Shown: piece after piece, positions 46,225 through 54,868 of the stretch
Layout: every line of letters begins with the position of its first letter
How positions within the stretch are numbered: position 1 is the first letter of the stretch
Source of the DNA: Dyadobacter fanqingshengii
Lineage (GTDB): Bacteria; Bacteroidota; Bacteroidia; Cytophagales; Spirosomataceae
Length of the DNA stretch: 64,000 nt
Assembly (NCBI RefSeq): GCF_023822005.2
Contig: NZ_CP098806.1
Span: 682,001 to 746,000 of the forward strand
Direction: 5' to 3'
Program-made: the position numbers and the translations under genes
Notes under the pieces: generated by a model
What the model saw: the letters and a program-made list of their open reading frames with translations, nothing else
The model's database searches: none
Told to the model about the DNA's origin: nothing

Positions 46225-47281
46225 AATAAGCCATGTTGTTGTGCATCGCCTGTTCTGCGTTGAGTCGGATCAGCGGGATCGTCACGCTGAAAAACTGGTC
46301 CGTTTGGGCTACGATCACGCCCTGGTGCCCAAGAAAATCATATCGTTTAGCAATGTTGGTCAGGCCCAGCCGTGTCGACTGATCGTCTTCTATGATCTTT
46401 TTCTGTAAATTGTTTTTGACAGTGATAGATTCATTGTCAAGACAAAATATCTCAATGCGTAATGGTTTGCTTTTAGAAATAATGTTGTGCTTTACTGCAT
46501 TTTCAACGAGCATTTGAAGCGATACCGGGAGAATGTAGGCCGACAAGCAGCCTTCGGATATATCGACCTGAATGCTGAGTCCAGCCTCAAAACGGGTTTT
46601 GAGCAGATATAAATAAGAGTCGATAAATTTCAATTCCTCCCGCAGTTCGATCAATTCCTTTTCATCACTTTTGAGAATATAACGGTAAACGTTCGAGAAC
46701 TGCCTTATGAATTCAACGGAAGCGGCTGTATCCTGCGCAATGAGCGCTGTCAAAACACTCAGGTTGTTAAACAGGAAATGTGGGTTCACCTGATTTCTGA
46801 GCGATTGGAGCTGGGCCTGGCTGGTGGTTCTTTTGTAAGTTTCCAGTTGCTGGTGGCTTTCTTCGAGCTTTTTCATGTATAAAAAAATGACATGAATGGT
46901 GTTCAAAAACAGGTTCACCCGGAAACAGAACATCAGCAGGAGCTTTAAAGGAAGTTTCCATTCGCTCCAATCGGGAGATATGCTGTAATAGGCCGTGGGA
47001 ATGCCCAGTATGAGTGTTACCAGTGCTGTAATAATTACACTTCCGGCAAGATTATAGCCAATCCGTTTCCAAAATGGCTCAATATCCCTGGTTGAGAGCC
47101 AGTTGTCCCAGATCCTGTTTCCTTCCCAAATTCCGGCAGTGACTGCCAGAAAGAGCAGGAAAATCACAAATTGGTCCGCGCCAAAGTGATAATAGTCGAA
47201 GGTCTCGAGAAGCAATGTGTTCAGGAACGAGTAAGCTCCCAGCAAAAACATAAACCCGAACCGATACCTGATATGGAACAT
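46217..47281 (-). CDS. LytS/YehU-type sensor histidine kinase
   Basis: 354-residue inner-membrane kinase. About four membrane helices lie in residues 5-140. A coiled linker is followed by the His_kinase domain with LRNQVNPHFLFNNLSVLTAL (the phospho-accepting His is in PHFLFN) and an ATPase part with LQMLVENAVKHNI and LGLTNIAKRYDFLG. This family pairs with LytTR regulators, and the regulator gene overlaps this stop by 8 bases. No extracellular domain is evident, so the signal is probably sensed within the membrane. Confidence 0.92.
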   Translation of the reverse strand: MFHIRYRFGFMFLLGAYSFLNTLLLETFDYYHFGADQFVIFLLFLAVTAGIWEGNRIWDNWLSTRDIEPFWKRIGYNLAGSVIITALVTLILGIPTAYYSISPDWSEWKLPLKLLLMFCFRVNLFLNTIHVIFLYMKKLEESHQQLETYKRTTSQAQLQSLRNQVNPHFLFNNLSVLTALIAQDTAASVEFIRQFSNVYRYILKSDEKELIELREELKFIDSYLYLLKTRFEAGLSIQVDISEGCLSAYILPVSLQMLVENAVKHNIISKSKPLRIEIFCLDNESITVKNNLQKKIIEDDQSTRLGLTNIAKRYDFLGHQGVIVAQTDQFFSVTIPLIRLNAEQAMHNNMAYYD

Positions 47282-47307
47282 GACTGCGGCGAGTTAGGCA
47301 GATAAAA

Positions 47308-47348
47308 CAGATCGGCAAACGATTAAACTACAACCGTCTGCCAATCTG
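47308..47348 (-). terminator. Terminator hairpin after the fasciclin gene
   Basis: Interrupted inverted repeat (cagat-c-ggca-aacg / cgtc-tgcc-a-atctg), followed on the minus strand by ttttat. It lies 14 bases after the fasciclin stop codon and before the sensor kinase start, so it separates the two transcription units. Confidence 0.55.
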
Positions 47349-47361
47349 CTGTTCTTTTAGT

Positions 47362-48312
47362 TTAGGGCATTAAAACTTTATCAATCACGTGGACAACACC
47401 ATTGGTTGCCAGGATATTAGCTGCTGTAATGTTGGATGCGCCGCTGGTTGTTCCAACCACTTTCGCTCCGCCGGACAGGTTAAATGTTACAGATTTACCT
47501 GTATTAGCCGTGGCAACAGGCCCTGAAACATTTGGTAGATCCGTTGAGAAAACACGGCCTGGCACTACATGATATAGTAGAACACTGGTCAGCAGCGCCC
47601 GGTTGGCAGGTGCAAGAAGCGTTGCTTTCGGCGTCGTTTTATACAATTCACGGAATGCTGCGTTAGTAGGAGCGAACACGGTCAGACCATTGCCAGCCGA
47701 GGTAAGCGCTGTGGCTACTGCCGGATCAGCGGCCAGCACAAGCGATACCAACTCGGTAAAACTGGTGTCTGCCTGCGCAATCTCCACCAGCGATCGGGTA
47801 GGAGGCACGATCACATTATCAATCACGTGTATCACTCCGTTAGAAGCCGCAACGTCTGTTGCGATCACTTTGATCTTGCCATTGATGAATACGCCATCGG
47901 CATTTTTGGACAGGTAGATATCGTTGTTCGTATTTACCGTTTCAACGGTCCCGCTTTTCACGTCAGCCGCTTTCACAGTGCCGCTCACCACGTGTGAAGT
48001 CAGGATCGGGGTTAATGCATCTTTGGTCAGCGGGTCTAAGCTGGTTATGCCTGCTGCTGTGAACGCGGCATTGTTAGGTGCGAAAACGGTAAAAGGACCT
48101 GCACCTTGCAGGGTGGTTACAAGTTCTGCTTTTGTAAGGGCGGCAACGAGAGTCGAAAATTGGGGATCCGCGGATGCAACGGCCGGAATGTTGCCAGTTC
48201 CCGGATCTACAGTTGTGTCGTCGTCATCGTCGTTGCAGGATGAAAGAGTAAATGCGACCATTGCCGCAAATAGGCATGTTTTCAGATTTGCCATTGTTGT
48301 GAACATTTTCAT
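47362..48312 (-). CDS. Two-domain fasciclin (FAS1) lipoprotein
   Basis: 316-residue lipoprotein (lipobox TLSSCNDDDDD) with two FAS1 domains (about 45-175 and 178-315). Each shows the H1/H2 signatures: GPFTVFAPNNAAFTAAG and LTVFAPTNAAFRELY for H1, NGVIHVIDNVIVPP and NGVVHVIDKVLMP for H2. FAS1 domains mediate adhesion or matrix binding at the cell surface. The poly-Asp stretch after the lipidated Cys is typical of surface-exported Bacteroidota lipoproteins. A palindrome 25 bases upstream of the start may be an operator for the neighbouring MarR protein. Confidence 0.93.
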   Translation of the reverse strand: MKMFTTMANLKTCLFAAMVAFTLSSCNDDDDDTTVDPGTGNIPAVASADPQFSTLVAALTKAELVTTLQGAGPFTVFAPNNAAFTAAGITSLDPLTKDALTPILTSHVVSGTVKAADVKSGTVETVNTNNDIYLSKNADGVFINGKIKVIATDVAASNGVIHVIDNVIVPPTRSLVEIAQADTSFTELVSLVLAADPAVATALTSAGNGLTVFAPTNAAFRELYKTTPKATLLAPANRALLTSVLLYHVVPGRVFSTDLPNVSGPVATANTGKSVTFNLSGGAKVVGTTSGASNITAANILATNGVVHVIDKVLMP

Positions 48313-48336
48313 AATTTGAATTGGTAAGGTGTTTTA

Positions 48337-48352
48337 AATTGTACTTACAATT
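48337..48352. promoter_or_regulatory. Palindrome upstream of the fasciclin gene
   Basis: aattgta-ct-tacaatt is a perfect 7-base inverted repeat around a 2-base centre, 25 bases before the fasciclin start. This size and AT-rich form suit a MarR-family dimer, and a MarR gene ends 116 bases away. Binding is inferred. Confidence 0.4.
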
Positions 48353-48467
48353 ATTTCAACAACCCAGGGATTTGCTGAATCCGTTCTCCATTCGGTGTCA
48401 GTGGCCTTTGTTATGGTATGAGTAGTCCGGCAAAAAGGATGAATAGCCGAAATTGACAAAGCGATAA

Positions 48468-49175
48468 TTAGTTTTTTTGATCAACTATGGCTTCGGTCAC
48501 CCGTTTCAGATCCGCTTTACTGGAAATGGTCTTTTGCTGATGATGCTGCTGATGAAAATCCTCTAACTTTTGAAGCAAATACCGAAGCGTCAGCTTTTCG
48601 GAAACAGTAAGGTTTCCCGAGATCATTTTACCCACGTGGTTCATGTCTTCAAACACCGTGTAAAGCAATTGTTTGCCCTGATCGGTGATGGCGATTTGCC
48701 TGCTTCTTTTGTCCTTTTCGTCGTCCCATTGCCTGATCAGCCCCGCTGCCAGAAGTCTTCTGATAACTTCCGTACCAGAGGTTTTTTCCTGTAAATTGTA
48801 ATGGATCAGCTCGCTTTTAGACAGGTTATCGTGGGTGAGCAAAATAGCCAACGCTGTAAAATCCTCGGCAGTTATTAATGGCGTATTGTCCAGGGCTTTT
48901 TTGATGTACGATTTCGCATACCGGCTCATGTATACAAATAATTGGCCGATGTTATTATCAAGCTGGAATGCCTGTTCCTGTGCGGCTAAATCATTTTTGC
49001 CAAATCTCACATCCTGGCTAAGACGTCCGGTGGGGCCGACGTCCAGCGCAGAGCTGCCAACTTTATGAATCACAAATCCGGCAAAATCCTGCATGGTAAC
49101 CTCCCTTTCGGGATTTTGCTGTTCAAGTTGCTCGACCAGTGAGATTAGCTCATGAATAAGCTGGTATGATTTCAT
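48468..49175 (-). CDS. MarR-family regulator
   Basis: 235-residue regulator, longer than the usual 140-160 because of an N-terminal helical extension (about 1-65; HELISLVEQLEQQNPEREVT). The winged-helix core is visible: EDFTALAILLTHDNLSKSEL, YNLQEKTSGTEVIRRLLAAG and the wing region LIRQWDDEKDKRSRQIAITD with the DxRxR-like signature. A C-terminal helix mediates dimerisation. It starts 42 bases after the SDR gene and likely shares its promoter. Autoregulation is plausible given palindromes upstream of the operon (50050-50091). Confidence 0.88.
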   Translation of the reverse strand: MKSYQLIHELISLVEQLEQQNPEREVTMQDFAGFVIHKVGSSALDVGPTGRLSQDVRFGKNDLAAQEQAFQLDNNIGQLFVYMSRYAKSYIKKALDNTPLITAEDFTALAILLTHDNLSKSELIHYNLQEKTSGTEVIRRLLAAGLIRQWDDEKDKRSRQIAITDQGKQLLYTVFEDMNHVGKMISGNLTVSEKLTLRYLLQKLEDFHQQHHQQKTISSKADLKRVTEAIVDQKN

Positions 49176-49217
49176 GTGGTAGATTATTTCTGTCTGGCTA
49201 TTATGTTTGTGCTCATA

Positions 49218-49940
49218 TTAAGCTGTTTTCAATTTGCCCAATCCTCCGTCAACGCCGATGATCTGGCCTGTTACCCAGCTGCTGTCATCTGATAACAAAA
49301 ATGCGATTGCCTGGCTGATATCTTCTGGCTGTCCATATTTTGCAAGCGGATGCCTTTTTGCAGATGCTTCGCGCTTTTCGGGTGAGCTCAGCAGGTGCTG
49401 CGCCATAGGTGTATCTGTGAGAGAGGGCGCTACCACATTAACCCTTATCTTCTGACCAGCGAGTTCAGCGGCCAGCGATATAGCCAGTCCTTGCACGGCA
49501 CCTTTGGCTGCTGATATACTTGCGTGATAAGGAAGCCCGGTATTGGCCGCAACAGAACTTATCAAAACAACAGAAGCGCCTGCCGCATACTTCAATTGCT
49601 TCATTGCATGCTGAATAACCTGAGCAGCACCCAGGACATTGAGGCGGTAATCGTTTAAGAAGTCGTCGCTGGTGAGCCGGTTAAATGGTTTCAGGTTAAT
49701 GCTGCCGACTGAATAAACCAGGCCGTGCAATTGTTCCGGCAAAAACCCGCTGATCGCTTCAAGGTCGCCTGTCACATCGGCTTGCAAGTACGCAATGCCT
49801 TTCGGAAGATCGGCAGGCTTTGTCCGAGAAATCACATACACCGACGCATCGTTTTCGTGTAATGCTTTAACGAGTGAGAAACCAATCCCAGAACTTCCGC
49901 CTACAACCAGGATATTCTTCCCCTTGAAATTCATCATCAT
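49218..49940 (-). CDS. SDR-family oxidoreductase lacking the usual catalytic tyrosine
   Basis: 240-residue Rossmann-fold protein. The cofactor loop is VVGGSSGIG and the NNAG-equivalent is GLVYSVGSIN. The C-terminal GQIIGVDGGLG matches the family. The active-site serine is seen (VLISSVAANTG), but the YxxxK motif reads ISAAK within PYHASISAAKGAVQ: Tyr is replaced by Ile four residues before the Lys. A tyrosine lies three residues further upstream (PYHAS) but out of register. SDRs with this HAS-x-x-AAKGA form exist, and their activity is poorly defined. It is the first gene of an operon with a MarR regulator. Fold certain, activity uncertain. Confidence 0.85.
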   Translation of the reverse strand: MMMNFKGKNILVVGGSSGIGFSLVKALHENDASVYVISRTKPADLPKGIAYLQADVTGDLEAISGFLPEQLHGLVYSVGSINLKPFNRLTSDDFLNDYRLNVLGAAQVIQHAMKQLKYAAGASVVLISSVAANTGLPYHASISAAKGAVQGLAISLAAELAGQKIRVNVVAPSLTDTPMAQHLLSSPEKREASAKRHPLAKYGQPEDISQAIAFLLSDDSSWVTGQIIGVDGGLGKLKTA

Positions 49941-50049
49941 CTATATTTTAAATGTTCATTTTGATCTTCACGCCCACAAACTTTTTAAATAAGAGTGCAC
50001 CGCTGTGAACGATATACTTTTTAATACAAAGAAAACCACATTTTAAATA

Positions 50050-50091
50050 TAATACGATATTGTATTAAAAATACTTAATATAGTATGATAT
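50050..50091 (-). promoter_or_regulatory. Overlapping AT-rich inverted repeats upstream of the SDR-MarR operon
   Basis: The 18-mer at 50050-50067 (taatacgatattgtatta) is a palindrome except for one mismatched pair. A related box (taatatagtatgatat) follows at 50076-50091. They lie about 110-150 bases upstream of the SDR start at 49940. A dimeric regulator, most simply the MarR protein of the same operon, could bind them. The rest of this 360-base gap holds one small ORF (50132-50266). Confidence 0.4.
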
Positions 50092-50131
50092 CGCTTGAAT
50101 TGACCTTTCCACCAAGCCCTCTCAGAAGCGC

Positions 50132-50266
50132 TTACCGTCCATGCAGCTTTCCGTGCTGTTCAATATCGGACACAGCCCGTTCTGTCGCGAACAGCAAACT
50201 CTTCCTAAAATGTCGGTAATAGGCATCAAAGGCCCATTTTCGCTCTTTCTCAAACCTGGCATGCAT
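50132..50266 (-). CDS. Possible 44-aa small protein or gene remnant
   Basis: A 44-codon minus-strand frame with ATG at 50266 and TAA at 50132. Its residues (HARFEKERKWAFDAYYRHFR followed by KSLLFATERAVSD) have the amphipathic, charged pattern of a real protein rather than random translation. It is not recognised. It starts 34 bases from the divergent PadR start and ends before the SDR promoter palindromes. It may be an intact small gene or the surviving end of a larger one. Confidence 0.35.
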   Translation of the reverse strand: MHARFEKERKWAFDAYYRHFRKSLLFATERAVSDIEQHGKLHGR

Positions 50267-50300
50267 TTATACTATAAAATATAAACTAATCATTTTTTGA

Positions 50301-50639
50301 ATGCGGAGGACGTATTTGGGAGAATTTGAAGAGCTTGTACTACTCATGATCGCAATCCTCGACGGGCACGCTTACGGCGTTACGGTATCGCAGGAAATTG
50401 AGCAGCATACGGGCAGGGTTGTGACTTTCGGCGCGGTTCACAACACATTGATCCGCCTGGAAGAAAAGGGGTTCGTGACCTCCCAGCTGGGCGGGGCCAC
50501 GACAGAGCGTGGCGGCAGGCGGAAACGCCTTTTCAAGGTAACAACCCTTGGAAAAAGTGCGTTAACTGACATCCAGCAGCTGCGTAACAAGCTTTGGACA
50601 TTGATGCCGGATGCCACATTAAAACTGAACGGCCTATGA
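50301..50639 (+). CDS. PadR-family regulator
   Basis: 112-residue winged-helix protein. PadR core motifs are LGEFEELVLLMIAILDGHAY, VTFGAVHNTLIRLEEKGFVT and the wing GGRRKRLFKVTTLGKSAL. It is the compact form without the long C-terminal domain. Its stop overlaps the start of the permease gene (ATGA at 50636-50639), so the two are translated together. PadR plus FtsX-type permease with a prefix domain is a recurrent pair in Bacteroidota; the regulator probably controls the permease. Confidence 0.92.
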   Translation: MRRTYLGEFEELVLLMIAILDGHAYGVTVSQEIEQHTGRVVTFGAVHNTLIRLEEKGFVTSQLGGATTERGGRRKRLFKVTTLGKSALTDIQQLRNKLWTLMPDATLKLNGL

Positions 50640-53236
50640 ATACGCCACTACCACCGCGCTGGGCCAAAGTGCTGCTTCTGTGGCTCCATCCTGAAAACAC
50701 GATTGAAGAAGTAGAAGGAGACCTGGACGAACTGTATGCATATTCGTATCAACGGTTTGGGAAAAGGAAAGCAGTGCTGCGTTATCTGCTCAATGTCGTT
50801 TCTGTACTTCCGCCATTTGTACGCCGTCGTAAAACACAATATAAACCATCACTTTCTCTTAGCCCTGATATGTTAAAAAATTATTTCAAAATCGCCTGGC
50901 GGAACATTGTCCGTCAAAAAGCTTATTCCATACTAAACATTGCCGGTTTATCCATCGGTATGGCGTGTAGCATTCTCATCCTCTTGTGGGTGCAGAATGA
51001 GCTGAGTTACGACCGCTTCCACGACCGCGCCAGCCAGCTGTTTCGACTAACCTGTAGCGCTGGCGATTTCAAAACGGCCGTAAGCGCAGCCGGTATGGCC
51101 GGCGGCTTGCAGGCACAACTCCCCCAAATAAAAAGCGGAGTAAGGATCAGCAAACTCAGTCCGATGCTGTTTGAGGTGGGAGAAAAAAAGGTGGAAGAAA
51201 AGCGCGTCTTTTATGCAGATTCCAATTTTCTGGAAGTTTTTTCATTTCCCCTGCTGTCAGGAAATACGGCTACCGCCCTGAAAGATCCGGGAGCGATCCT
51301 GATCACCGAAGAAACAGCCAAAAAATACTATGGAACAAGCGATGCGGTGGGCAAGACCATCCGTATCAACAACAACGACAACTTTACCATTGCGGGCATT
51401 CTGGTCAATTCGCCTTCCAATTCGCATTTGCAATTTGATGCGATCATTCCGATGAAAACGATGGCGAAATGGAACGGGGATCTGCAAAACGACACATGGA
51501 ATAATTTCAACTTTTATACTTATCTCGAACTCGACGTAAAGACGGCCGGATCTGTCCCGGCCCAACAGAAAGTTTTGCTGCAAATTGCCAATGTGTTCAA
51601 GGCTCGCGGTCAGGATATCAAACTTGACTTTCAACTGCAACCGTTAACGGACATTCACTTGCATTCCAATCTGCAAATCGACCTTCCCGGCCACGGTAAC
51701 ATTCAGTATGTCAATATTTTCCTTATTGTTGCGATTTTTATTTTAGTGGTAGCCTGCATAAATTTCATGAACCTGTCCACGGCGCGCTCCGAGCGCAGAG
51801 CCAAAGAGGTAGGGCTGCGCAAAGTAGTGGGTGCGAACCGCTATCAGCTTGTTTTCCAGTTTCTTGGCGAATCGCTCATCTTTTCGTTCCTCTCGCTGGT
51901 GATCGCGATCGGGATCGTATACCTGCTGCTGCCCGTTTTCAAAATGCTCACCGAGAAAACGCTCGCCATTAATTTGCTGGATGGGAAATTGTTGCTGAGC
52001 CTGCTCGGCATTGCAGTATTGACCGGTTTGCTTTCCGGCAGTTATCCCGCATTATTTCTGTCTGGGTTCGCGCCCGTAAAAGTGCTCAAAAGCAAAATGA
52101 GAGTCGCAGGTGGAAACCTGCTCTTCCGAAATGCGCTGGTGGTAACACAGTTTGTGGTCGCTATTGTGTTGCTAGTGGGCACGGCGGTGGTTTACAAACA
52201 GCTGGATTTTATCAAAGAGCGGAATCTTGGTTTTGACAAGTCGAACCTGCTTTACCTGCCCATGACCGGCGAGTTGGGTGGCAAGCAACAGGCATTGAAA
52301 GCGTCACTGGCACAAAATCCGCTGACAGAAAATTTTACCGTCATTTCAGGTCTGCCTACAAACCACGAATCCGGCACCATTGATGTGATCTGGGATGGAC
52401 AAACCGCCAAAAACCAGGTCGTTTTTCCCTCGTTCGATGTGGACGAAAATTTCGTGAAAGTCTTTAAATCACAATTGCTGGCAGGCCGCGGCTTCGACAA
52501 GGCATTTTCAGGAGACAGTTCGAGCTATATGATCAATGAAAAGGCGATGCAGGTCATGGGGATGAACCTGGAAAATGCTGTGGGAAAAAGCCTGACATTT
52601 GGTGAGACTAAGGGGACAATCATTGGCGTTGTGAAGGACTTTCATTTTAAATCGCTGCAATATGCGATGGAGCCGCTGGTACTTCGACTTAACAAATGGG
52701 GCGGCGTGGTGGTGGTGCGTACCACGGCGGGAAGTAACGAGCAAGCAATCAAAGCGTTGGGAAGGATCAATCAGCAGCTTAACCCCGCCTTCCCTTTCAC
52801 ATTCGGTTTCCTGGATAAAGACCTGGATAATCTTTACCGCAGTGAGCAGCAAATGGGAAGCATTTTTAACTTGTTTGCCGGCCTGGCCATTTTTATTTCT
52901 TGTCTGGGCTTGTATGGACTGTCAGCATTCATGGCTGAGCAGCGCACCAAAGAAATAGGCGTACGCAAAGTGCTGGGTGCAACCGTCGCCGGAATGGTGG
53001 GATTACTTGCCCGGGATTTTTTGAAGCTCATTTTAATTGCCATAGTCATCGCCTCACCGATTGCCTGGTATGCCATGAATAAATGGTTACAGGGATTTGC
53101 CTACCAAACCACCCTCGAATGGTGGGTAATTGCCCTGGCAGCGATATTGGCGACTGGGATTGCATTATTCACAATCAGCTTTCAGAGTATTAAAGCAGCA
53201 CTGATGAATCCGGTTAAAAGTTTGAGGAGCGAATAA
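50636..53236 (+). CDS. ABC transporter permease with PadR-linked prefix domain (FtsX/MacB type)
   Basis: 866-residue inner-membrane protein from the ATG at 50636, which overlaps the PadR stop; an in-frame upstream start at 50594 is rejected. Residues 1-85 form the permease prefix domain (LLWLHPENTIEEVEGDLDEL). Then LKNYFKIAWRNIVRQKAYSI starts the permease proper. The first membrane helix is followed by a MacB-like periplasmic domain, an FtsX core near 370-500 (EVGLRKVVGANR), a second periplasmic domain and a second FtsX core near 745-865 (EIGVRKVLGATV). The ATPase is not encoded here. It probably belongs to an efflux or lipoprotein-release system. It is the intact paralogue of the frameshifted gene at 14484-16870. 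Confidence 0.93.
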   Translation: MNTPLPPRWAKVLLLWLHPENTIEEVEGDLDELYAYSYQRFGKRKAVLRYLLNVVSVLPPFVRRRKTQYKPSLSLSPDMLKNYFKIAWRNIVRQKAYSILNIAGLSIGMACSILILLWVQNELSYDRFHDRASQLFRLTCSAGDFKTAVSAAGMAGGLQAQLPQIKSGVRISKLSPMLFEVGEKKVEEKRVFYADSNFLEVFSFPLLSGNTATALKDPGAILITEETAKKYYGTSDAVGKTIRINNNDNFTIAGILVNSPSNSHLQFDAIIPMKTMAKWNGDLQNDTWNNFNFYTYLELDVKTAGSVPAQQKVLLQIANVFKARGQDIKLDFQLQPLTDIHLHSNLQIDLPGHGNIQYVNIFLIVAIFILVVACINFMNLSTARSERRAKEVGLRKVVGANRYQLVFQFLGESLIFSFLSLVIAIGIVYLLLPVFKMLTEKTLAINLLDGKLLLSLLGIAVLTGLLSGSYPALFLSGFAPVKVLKSKMRVAGGNLLFRNALVVTQFVVAIVLLVGTAVVYKQLDFIKERNLGFDKSNLLYLPMTGELGGKQQALKASLAQNPLTENFTVISGLPTNHESGTIDVIWDGQTAKNQVVFPSFDVDENFVKVFKSQLLAGRGFDKAFSGDSSSYMINEKAMQVMGMNLENAVGKSLTFGETKGTIIGVVKDFHFKSLQYAMEPLVLRLNKWGGVVVVRTTAGSNEQAIKALGRINQQLNPAFPFTFGFLDKDLDNLYRSEQQMGSIFNLFAGLAIFISCLGLYGLSAFMAEQRTKEIGVRKVLGATVAGMVGLLARDFLKLILIAIVIASPIAWYAMNKWLQGFAYQTTLEWWVIALAAILATGIALFTISFQSIKAALMNPVKSLRSE

Positions 53237-53326
53237 ATTCACCGCTATGGCGCGGGTCAGGAGCCGGACAAAGAAGGCACAGTAATGTTTGCCGATTTGG
53301 TGCTTGAAATCCAGAAGCAGTCTCAC

Positions 53327-54682
53327 TCACTTTACTTTGAGGCTCGACCAATATGGCTTTGTCTCGGTTTTGTCCGGATAAATGCCAGTGATCATGTATT
53401 CACCTGATGGCAAATCCGCCGGGACTGTGTATTTGCCAAGCGCAAAACTTACCCCGGCCATCGCCCAGCTGTAAATAGCGACTTCCGGAACGAGAATGGT
53501 GGTCTTTTCGGCTGATTTGAGGCGAAGTCGCGGAAGATGGTCTGCGTCAAAAGTTACCCGTGGCGTAGTGAACATCAGTGGTGTGGGCTTTACGTAAAAC
53601 TCGTCACCTCTGCTCACCGACAGCTGTTCAACATTACGGTCCGTGCTGTTGCTCAGATCGCCCTTCCAGATAGATTCCAGACTTTTCGTGTCTTTCTTGG
53701 CCAATTCAAGAGATGCTTTTCCCAGCAATTTATCATTTTCAAAATACGACAGCAAATAGGAGCCATCGGGCAGGTTGGCAGGGATTTTATCAAGCATCAA
53801 TGACTGATTATCATTCACACGGACCGGAAATGTTGCCGGCACTGGCATGGAAGCGTTCGAAAAGGCCACTGTGTACTTTTGCGTAGGCAGAAAGAACCCA
53901 CCGGACGCTTTAATGGTATCTGGCCGTGCATATTGGAATGGGTAGTAATTGAAATCACCCACGATTGGGGTTGCCCTTGTGAACCTGATTCCCTCGAAAA
54001 CAACGGGATTTTGATTGAAAAACGTGAATTCAATGCTCAGTGGCTCGTTGGTCGCGAGTGCCGCCGCGTTGGCAAGATAAACACGCGGATCTTCCGTATA
54101 AAGACTAACCTCCTCGGTCAGGCCGGTTTTTGTGTTTGTAATTTTAATAAACGGGCCACGGAAATCGTAGGAAGCAGGTGAACTGCCTTCCTTCACATCG
54201 AATCTGAAAGGAAGCTTAATGCCAGCCGCATTAACCGCAATTTCTTTTTGCAGCAATTCAATTTTAGGAGTTCCGGAAAAATTGAAGTAAATACTCAGGA
54301 AGGAGAAATCATTGTCTGCCTTATCCTCTAACTGAAAAGACAGGGGCGATGTGCGCTGAAATTTATAGCTGATCGTGCTGTCAGGCGTTGGCTCGTTTGT
54401 ATCATATCTTACCTGCACGCCTGGCTTCAAGGATAGTGTCACTTCTGCCAGCTGCGCGTTATAAGTTGGCGGAAAGCTCACCATGTAAGCATTATGCAGT
54501 GAATCGAAGGTGATTTTTTCAGAACCGGCAACCTTCACGCCTCGAAGCAGTTCTGTTGCCAATATCATCTTCCCTTCCGGTATGGGGTCAGGCTTGGGAG
54601 CGACTTGTAATATCCTGGAATCTTTGTCACAGCTGATCAAAAGTCCAATCGACATGACGAACAGGTAAACCAATTTTTTCAT
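53327..54682 (-). CDS. Large lipoprotein of unknown function
   Basis: 451 residues from the ATG at 54682 (MKKLVYLFVMSIGLLISCDK), with the lipidated Cys at about 18; seven upstream in-frame codons are rejected. The remainder is all beta and looks like several Ig-like sandwiches (for example VAGSEKITFDSLHNAYMVSF, KYTVAFSNASMPVPATFPVR, GDEFYVKPTPLMFTTP, DLPSGEYMITGIYPD). No catalytic motif was recognised. It probably lies on the outer membrane or cell surface. The neighbours, an ABC permease on the other strand and a broken small lipoprotein gene upstream, give no role. Confidence 0.7.
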   Translation of the reverse strand: MKKLVYLFVMSIGLLISCDKDSRILQVAPKPDPIPEGKMILATELLRGVKVAGSEKITFDSLHNAYMVSFPPTYNAQLAEVTLSLKPGVQVRYDTNEPTPDSTISYKFQRTSPLSFQLEDKADNDFSFLSIYFNFSGTPKIELLQKEIAVNAAGIKLPFRFDVKEGSSPASYDFRGPFIKITNTKTGLTEEVSLYTEDPRVYLANAAALATNEPLSIEFTFFNQNPVVFEGIRFTRATPIVGDFNYYPFQYARPDTIKASGGFFLPTQKYTVAFSNASMPVPATFPVRVNDNQSLMLDKIPANLPDGSYLLSYFENDKLLGKASLELAKKDTKSLESIWKGDLSNSTDRNVEQLSVSRGDEFYVKPTPLMFTTPRVTFDADHLPRLRLKSAEKTTILVPEVAIYSWAMAGVSFALGKYTVPADLPSGEYMITGIYPDKTETKPYWSSLKVK

Positions 54683-54868
54683 AGCAGATAGAGGAATTAG
54701 CAAGCGGTGACATAGTACATCGAAGTAAACGTAATACTACATGAAATGCAAATTTTTGTTCTGATAATTATAAAACAAAACATTTACTTGCTGAACATTA
54801 TTTTACCGCGTAATTGATTCGCACAGCTCTTTAAAAAACCTAAGTCAACACTAACCTTACACTTTTAC

